This document shows, one piece after another, positions 61,629 to 64,000 of a stretch of 64,000 nucleotides of DNA (positions are counted from its first letter, which is position 1; each line of letters opens with the position of its first letter). A model generated the notes under the pieces. It saw only the letters and a list, made by a program, of their open reading frames with translations, did no database searches and was not told the origin of the DNA. Source of the DNA: Anaerolineae bacterium (lineage in GTDB: Bacteria; Chloroflexota; Anaerolineae; Anaerolineales; Villigracilaceae); assembly GCA_003130845.1 (NCBI GenBank), contig QEXW01000099.1, forward strand, positions 1-64,000. Reading direction: 5' to 3'. The position numbers and the translations under genes were made by a program.

Positions 61629-62615
61629 TCAGACCCAAGTGCGTCGTTTCATCCAGAAAAACATGACAACCGGCAAAATGAGCAAAATGGCCATGACCGG
61701 CACAAAGACAAGCAGACTGGTCCAGGTGGTCAGACCTGCAACCGGCTCAAAGAAGTTCATGCCAAAGAAACCGGTAATGAATGTGATTGGCATGAATAAG
61801 GTCGTGATGATGGTCAGGGTTTTCATGACTTCGTTCATGCGATTGTTGATGACAGAAAGATACGTATCGAGAGCGCCGCTGACCAAGTCACGCATGGATT
61901 CGTTCAGGTCGTGCAGGCGTACCAGGTGGTCGTAAATATCCCGGAAGAAAACGCGGTCGTGCGGGTCTATCACTTCATAATCATCGCGTGCGAGTTTGTT
62001 CAACACTTCGCGTTGCGGCGTAATGATGCGGCGCATGGCGAGCAAAATACGCTTGAGAGAAAAAATGCGCTCGAGGGTATCGGGGGCGGCTTTTACTAAC
62101 ACTTCTGTTTCCACACGGTCTATTTGTTCGTCTATGGCTTCCACTATCGGCAGATAATCAGCCACCAGATGGTCTATGATTTTATAGAGTAAATGGTCGG
62201 GGCCGTGTGCTGTGTACCGTTTATCGCGCCCAAACGACTCACGCGCCTTTTCGAGCGCAGCAATTGGCCGGTCATGGTGAGTAACAATATAGTTTGCACC
62301 GAGAAAAATATCGAGTTCAGTAGTAGAAAGCGCCAGGCCATTGGAGGCGTCAAAATTCATGGCATTCAAGACGATGTATACATATTCACCCCAATCATCA
62401 ATTTTTGGAGTGTGCGTTTCTTCCAGCGCATCATCCACCGCCAAGGGATGAAAGCGGAAAATGCCGGTCAGAATCGGCTCGACGGCAATGTCTGGCTCAG
62501 CATCAAAATCTACCCAAAGCAAACCATCCGGTTGATTGAGCAGAACCGAAAACTCTTTGACAGGAATATCTATACGAAGTTCTTGACCAGGGCGATAGTA
62601 TAGTGTGCGCATCAT
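61629..62615 (-). CDS. corA: CorA-family magnesium/cobalt transporter
   Basis: 328 residues. The C-terminal GMN signature is in ITGFFGMNFFEPV between the two transmembrane helices (TLFMPITFITG and LLVFVPVMAILLILPVVMFF), and the stalk helix is the long charged segment before it. The soluble N-terminal domain binds Mg2+ as a sensor. CorA is the main constitutive Mg2+ channel in many bacteria and forms a pentamer. GGAGAGACAGCC lies before the two Met codons. Confidence 0.93.
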   Translation of the reverse strand: MMRTLYYRPGQELRIDIPVKEFSVLLNQPDGLLWVDFDAEPDIAVEPILTGIFRFHPLAVDDALEETHTPKIDDWGEYVYIVLNAMNFDASNGLALSTTELDIFLGANYIVTHHDRPIAALEKARESFGRDKRYTAHGPDHLLYKIIDHLVADYLPIVEAIDEQIDRVETEVLVKAAPDTLERIFSLKRILLAMRRIITPQREVLNKLARDDYEVIDPHDRVFFRDIYDHLVRLHDLNESMRDLVSGALDTYLSVINNRMNEVMKTLTIITTLFMPITFITGFFGMNFFEPVAGLTTWTSLLVFVPVMAILLILPVVMFFWMKRRTWV

Positions 62616-62920
62616 GGCTGTCTCTCCGGGTAGGGTTTATTAAGAGATGGTGGAGGAAGAATTTTAAGCAAAGATGTCAATAAATTTTATTTTCAAGTTG
62701 ACAAAAAAGAAATAAATTGTATAATAAGTTAAAGAAACAAAAACTTATTTTCTTTTTTTCTTTGCGCACAGCCTATTTGCAAAAAACGCGGCAAGATTTG
62801 CGGATACGCAAGAACATCTGACGCAAATTTTACCGCAAGCCAATCAGGGTATAGACCAAGTTTGTTGTTTATCTCACGCTGTCTGTGTGGTTTGTTTTTT
62901 TATTTATGAGGAGAGTTGCT
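62616..62920 (+). other. 305-bp gap: promoter and long untranslated leader
   Basis: No gene was found on either strand. From ~62660 the sequence is very AT-rich. A promoter (62698-62725) is followed by about 190 nt of leader for the DUF2089 gene, with A- and T-rich tracts (AAAGAAAC...TTTCTTTTTTT) near its 5' end and a GC-balanced part with repeated GCGGxxA-type words. No riboswitch family was recognised. Confidence 0.6.
62698..62725 (+). promoter_or_regulatory. Near-consensus sigma-70 promoter of the DUF2089 gene
   Basis: TTGACA (62698-62703), a 16-bp AT-rich spacer, TATAAT (62720-62725). Both hexamers are perfect. The predicted start is near 62732, giving a leader of about 190 nt. Confidence 0.75.
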
Positions 62921-63304
62921 ATGAAGTACCCCTTAAATCGTTGTCCGATTTGTCAGAACGAGTTGACAATTACGCGCCTGCGGTGTGAATCCTGCGATAT
63001 TACGCTGGATGGACGTTTTGGATGGGGTGTATTTTCTCATTTGACACCAGAGCAGGTGCATTTTTTGCTGGTTTTTATCCGGCATGAGGGCAAGTTGACA
63101 CGCATGGAAGACGAAATGAATCTTTCGTATCCCACGTTGCGCAACCGCCTGCATGAGATTATCCGCGCTCTAGGGTACGAGCCGGGCAAAGAAAGTTCGG
63201 CCGACATGGATGAGGAACGTCGCCGCAAAGTGTTGGAAGACCTAGATGCAGGACGCCTAAGTGCCGAAGAAGCCATGCGCATTCTGCGCGGGGAGGAAGC
63301 ATGA
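62921..63304 (+). CDS. DUF2089 family protein (zinc ribbon plus helix-turn-helix)
   Basis: 127 residues from the ATG with GAGGAGAGTTGCT upstream. CPICQNEL and CESCDITL form an N-terminal zinc ribbon. It is followed by a helix-turn-helix-like part (GKLTRMEDEMNLSYPTLRNR) and a C-terminal helix ending RLSAEEAMRILRGEEA. Proteins of this type are common before adhesin or SHOCT-like genes in Bacteria and probably act as local regulators. Its stop overlaps the ATG of the next gene (ATGA), so the two are cotranscribed. Confidence 0.85.
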   Translation: MKYPLNRCPICQNELTITRLRCESCDITLDGRFGWGVFSHLTPEQVHFLLVFIRHEGKLTRMEDEMNLSYPTLRNRLHEIIRALGYEPGKESSADMDEERRRKVLEDLDAGRLSAEEAMRILRGEEA

Positions 63305-64000
63305 AACAAAAGACTCTGAGCGTTGCCGGTGTTCCACTTCTGGTGGTTGAAGAAGAGGCGGTGATTTGCAGGTCGTGGGCTGGGACCGCTCTGAAATCAC
63401 TGCCCGGGCTGATAGCGATTCCCTGACCTTGACAGTAGAGCCAGGTCACGCACGCGCTACAAGCGATAGCGATTTGATTGTGTACATTCCAAGCCAAACA
63501 GCGCTGCAGATTCACAAGGTCGGTGGGGATGCCGATATTCGAGCAGTTTTTGGCGCGATTGAAATTGCTCAAGTTGGCGGGGATGTTCAAATGCGAAAAA
63601 CAGGCCCAACCCGAGTCATCGCGTTGGGCGGTGACCTTTCGGCGCGTGATGTCGCCGGCCATTTGGTGGCCGAAGCCGTTGGAGGGGATGTCTCACTCCA
63701 TCACATCGGTGGCGATGTACGGGTTGAAACAGGTGCTGATTTCTACTTGCGCGAGGCGGAAGGGAATATCTCGGCTCAGGTTGGAGCCGATGCGGCGCTA
63801 TACCTGCACCCCACAGCGGGGCAAAGCGTCCATATCCAGGCGGGTGGGGATATTCTCTTGCGTGTTCCTGCCGATGTCAACGCAAGGTTTACGCTGCAAG
63901 GGAGTGACGAGCAGGACATTCGGGTAGATTTACCCGATGTGGAGAGTGCTGAAAGAAGTGATTTGCGGCAATTTGTGGTTGGGACCAGCGATTGTGAGAT
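63301..64000 (+). pseudogene. Adhesin-like (DUF4097-type) gene with a frameshift, 3' end outside the window
   Basis: It begins ATG at 63301 (KQKTLSVAGVPLLVVEEE) but this frame stops at about 63425. A second frame, open from 63351 to the end of the window, continues the protein naturally: GDLQVVGWDRSEITARADSD. It then runs through beta-helix-like repeats with a GGD core (VGGDADIRAVFGAIEIAQ, VGGDVSLHHIGGDVRVE). One missing base between ~63351 and 63362, most simply a G in GAGG-CGG, would restore a single product. So either the gene is broken or the sequence has an error. The repeats match putative adhesin or DUF4097 proteins that often follow DUF2089 genes. Confidence 0.65.

Noticed and set aside
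63478-63927. 149-codon frame inside the adhesin-like gene
   Set aside because: It is in a different frame from the GGD-repeat product and has Cys/Arg-rich nonsense composition.

Overview
The window looks like a stretch of chromosome from a Chloroflexota bacterium, most probably of class Anaerolineae. This is an inference from gene content and style and has not been checked against any database. The pointers are the Tat leader type ending in HAQTS, a membrane-anchored DtxR/FeoA protein beside a split FeoB, a b/delta fusion of the ATP synthase, and a compact genome with many 1-4 bp overlaps and frequent TTG or GTG starts. No prophage, insertion sequence, CRISPR array or rRNA operon is visible. 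The only RNA gene seen is tRNA-Val(CAC) at about 60.45 kb.

Layout. 0-7 kb: a 5'-truncated helical-repeat protein, a cis-prenyltransferase-like protein, a Nudix hydrolase, a zinc-ribbon protein, TrmI and an S9 peptidase. 7-10 kb: a cold-shock protein with a structured leader, ManA, the primary sigma factor and a DUF177 protein. 10-14 kb: two small envelope proteins and a large GT-C-like membrane protein. 13.8-17.9 kb: a metal-uptake operon (DtxR-type repressor, membrane DtxR/FeoA fusion, FeoB as two proteins) with a good promoter/operator. 18-21 kb: a four-subunit 2-oxoacid:ferredoxin oxidoreductase (korDABC). 21-24 kb: a small exported protein and UvrB, the latter with an SOS box. 24-32.5 kb: a serine hydrolase, an SH3 lipoprotein, twin glutaredoxin-like proteins, a DUF418 membrane protein, a radical SAM protein, a carotenoid-desaturase-like flavoprotein and an M20 peptidase. 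32.6-38.7 kb: one giant bacterial alpha-2-macroglobulin. 38.7-44.8 kb: a complete hypABFCDE operon with no hydrogenase structural genes nearby. 45-47.5 kb: an operon with only Fo-type ATP synthase genes. 47.5-53 kb: a thioesterase, a BaiN-like flavoprotein, a mitochondrial-type citrate synthase, malate dehydrogenase and thioredoxin reductase. 53-59.5 kb: a tightly packed six-gene unit with a Tat-exported small protein, a PqqD-like RRE protein, an HprK-like kinase, a nucleotidyltransferase, a small membrane protein and a cyclase-AAA-TPR regulator. 59.5-64 kb: PlsC, tRNA-Val, LexA, CorA, a DUF2089 protein and a frameshifted adhesin-like gene that runs off the end.

How the parts fit. Citrate synthase, malate dehydrogenase and the Kor complex point to a TCA-type carbon flow that uses ferredoxin. 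The hyp operon implies that a [NiFe] hydrogenase is encoded elsewhere. lexA and uvrB both carry plausible LexA sites, so an SOS regulon can be read directly from the sequence. The two places most worth a closer look are the RRE/HprK/nucleotidyltransferase/Tat cassette, which resembles RiPP tailoring machinery without a classical peptide cyclase, and the b subunit fused to the delta C-terminal domain in an operon that stops before F1. Several genes look leaderless: a good -10 box ends 6-9 nt before the ATG and no Shine-Dalgarno sequence is present.
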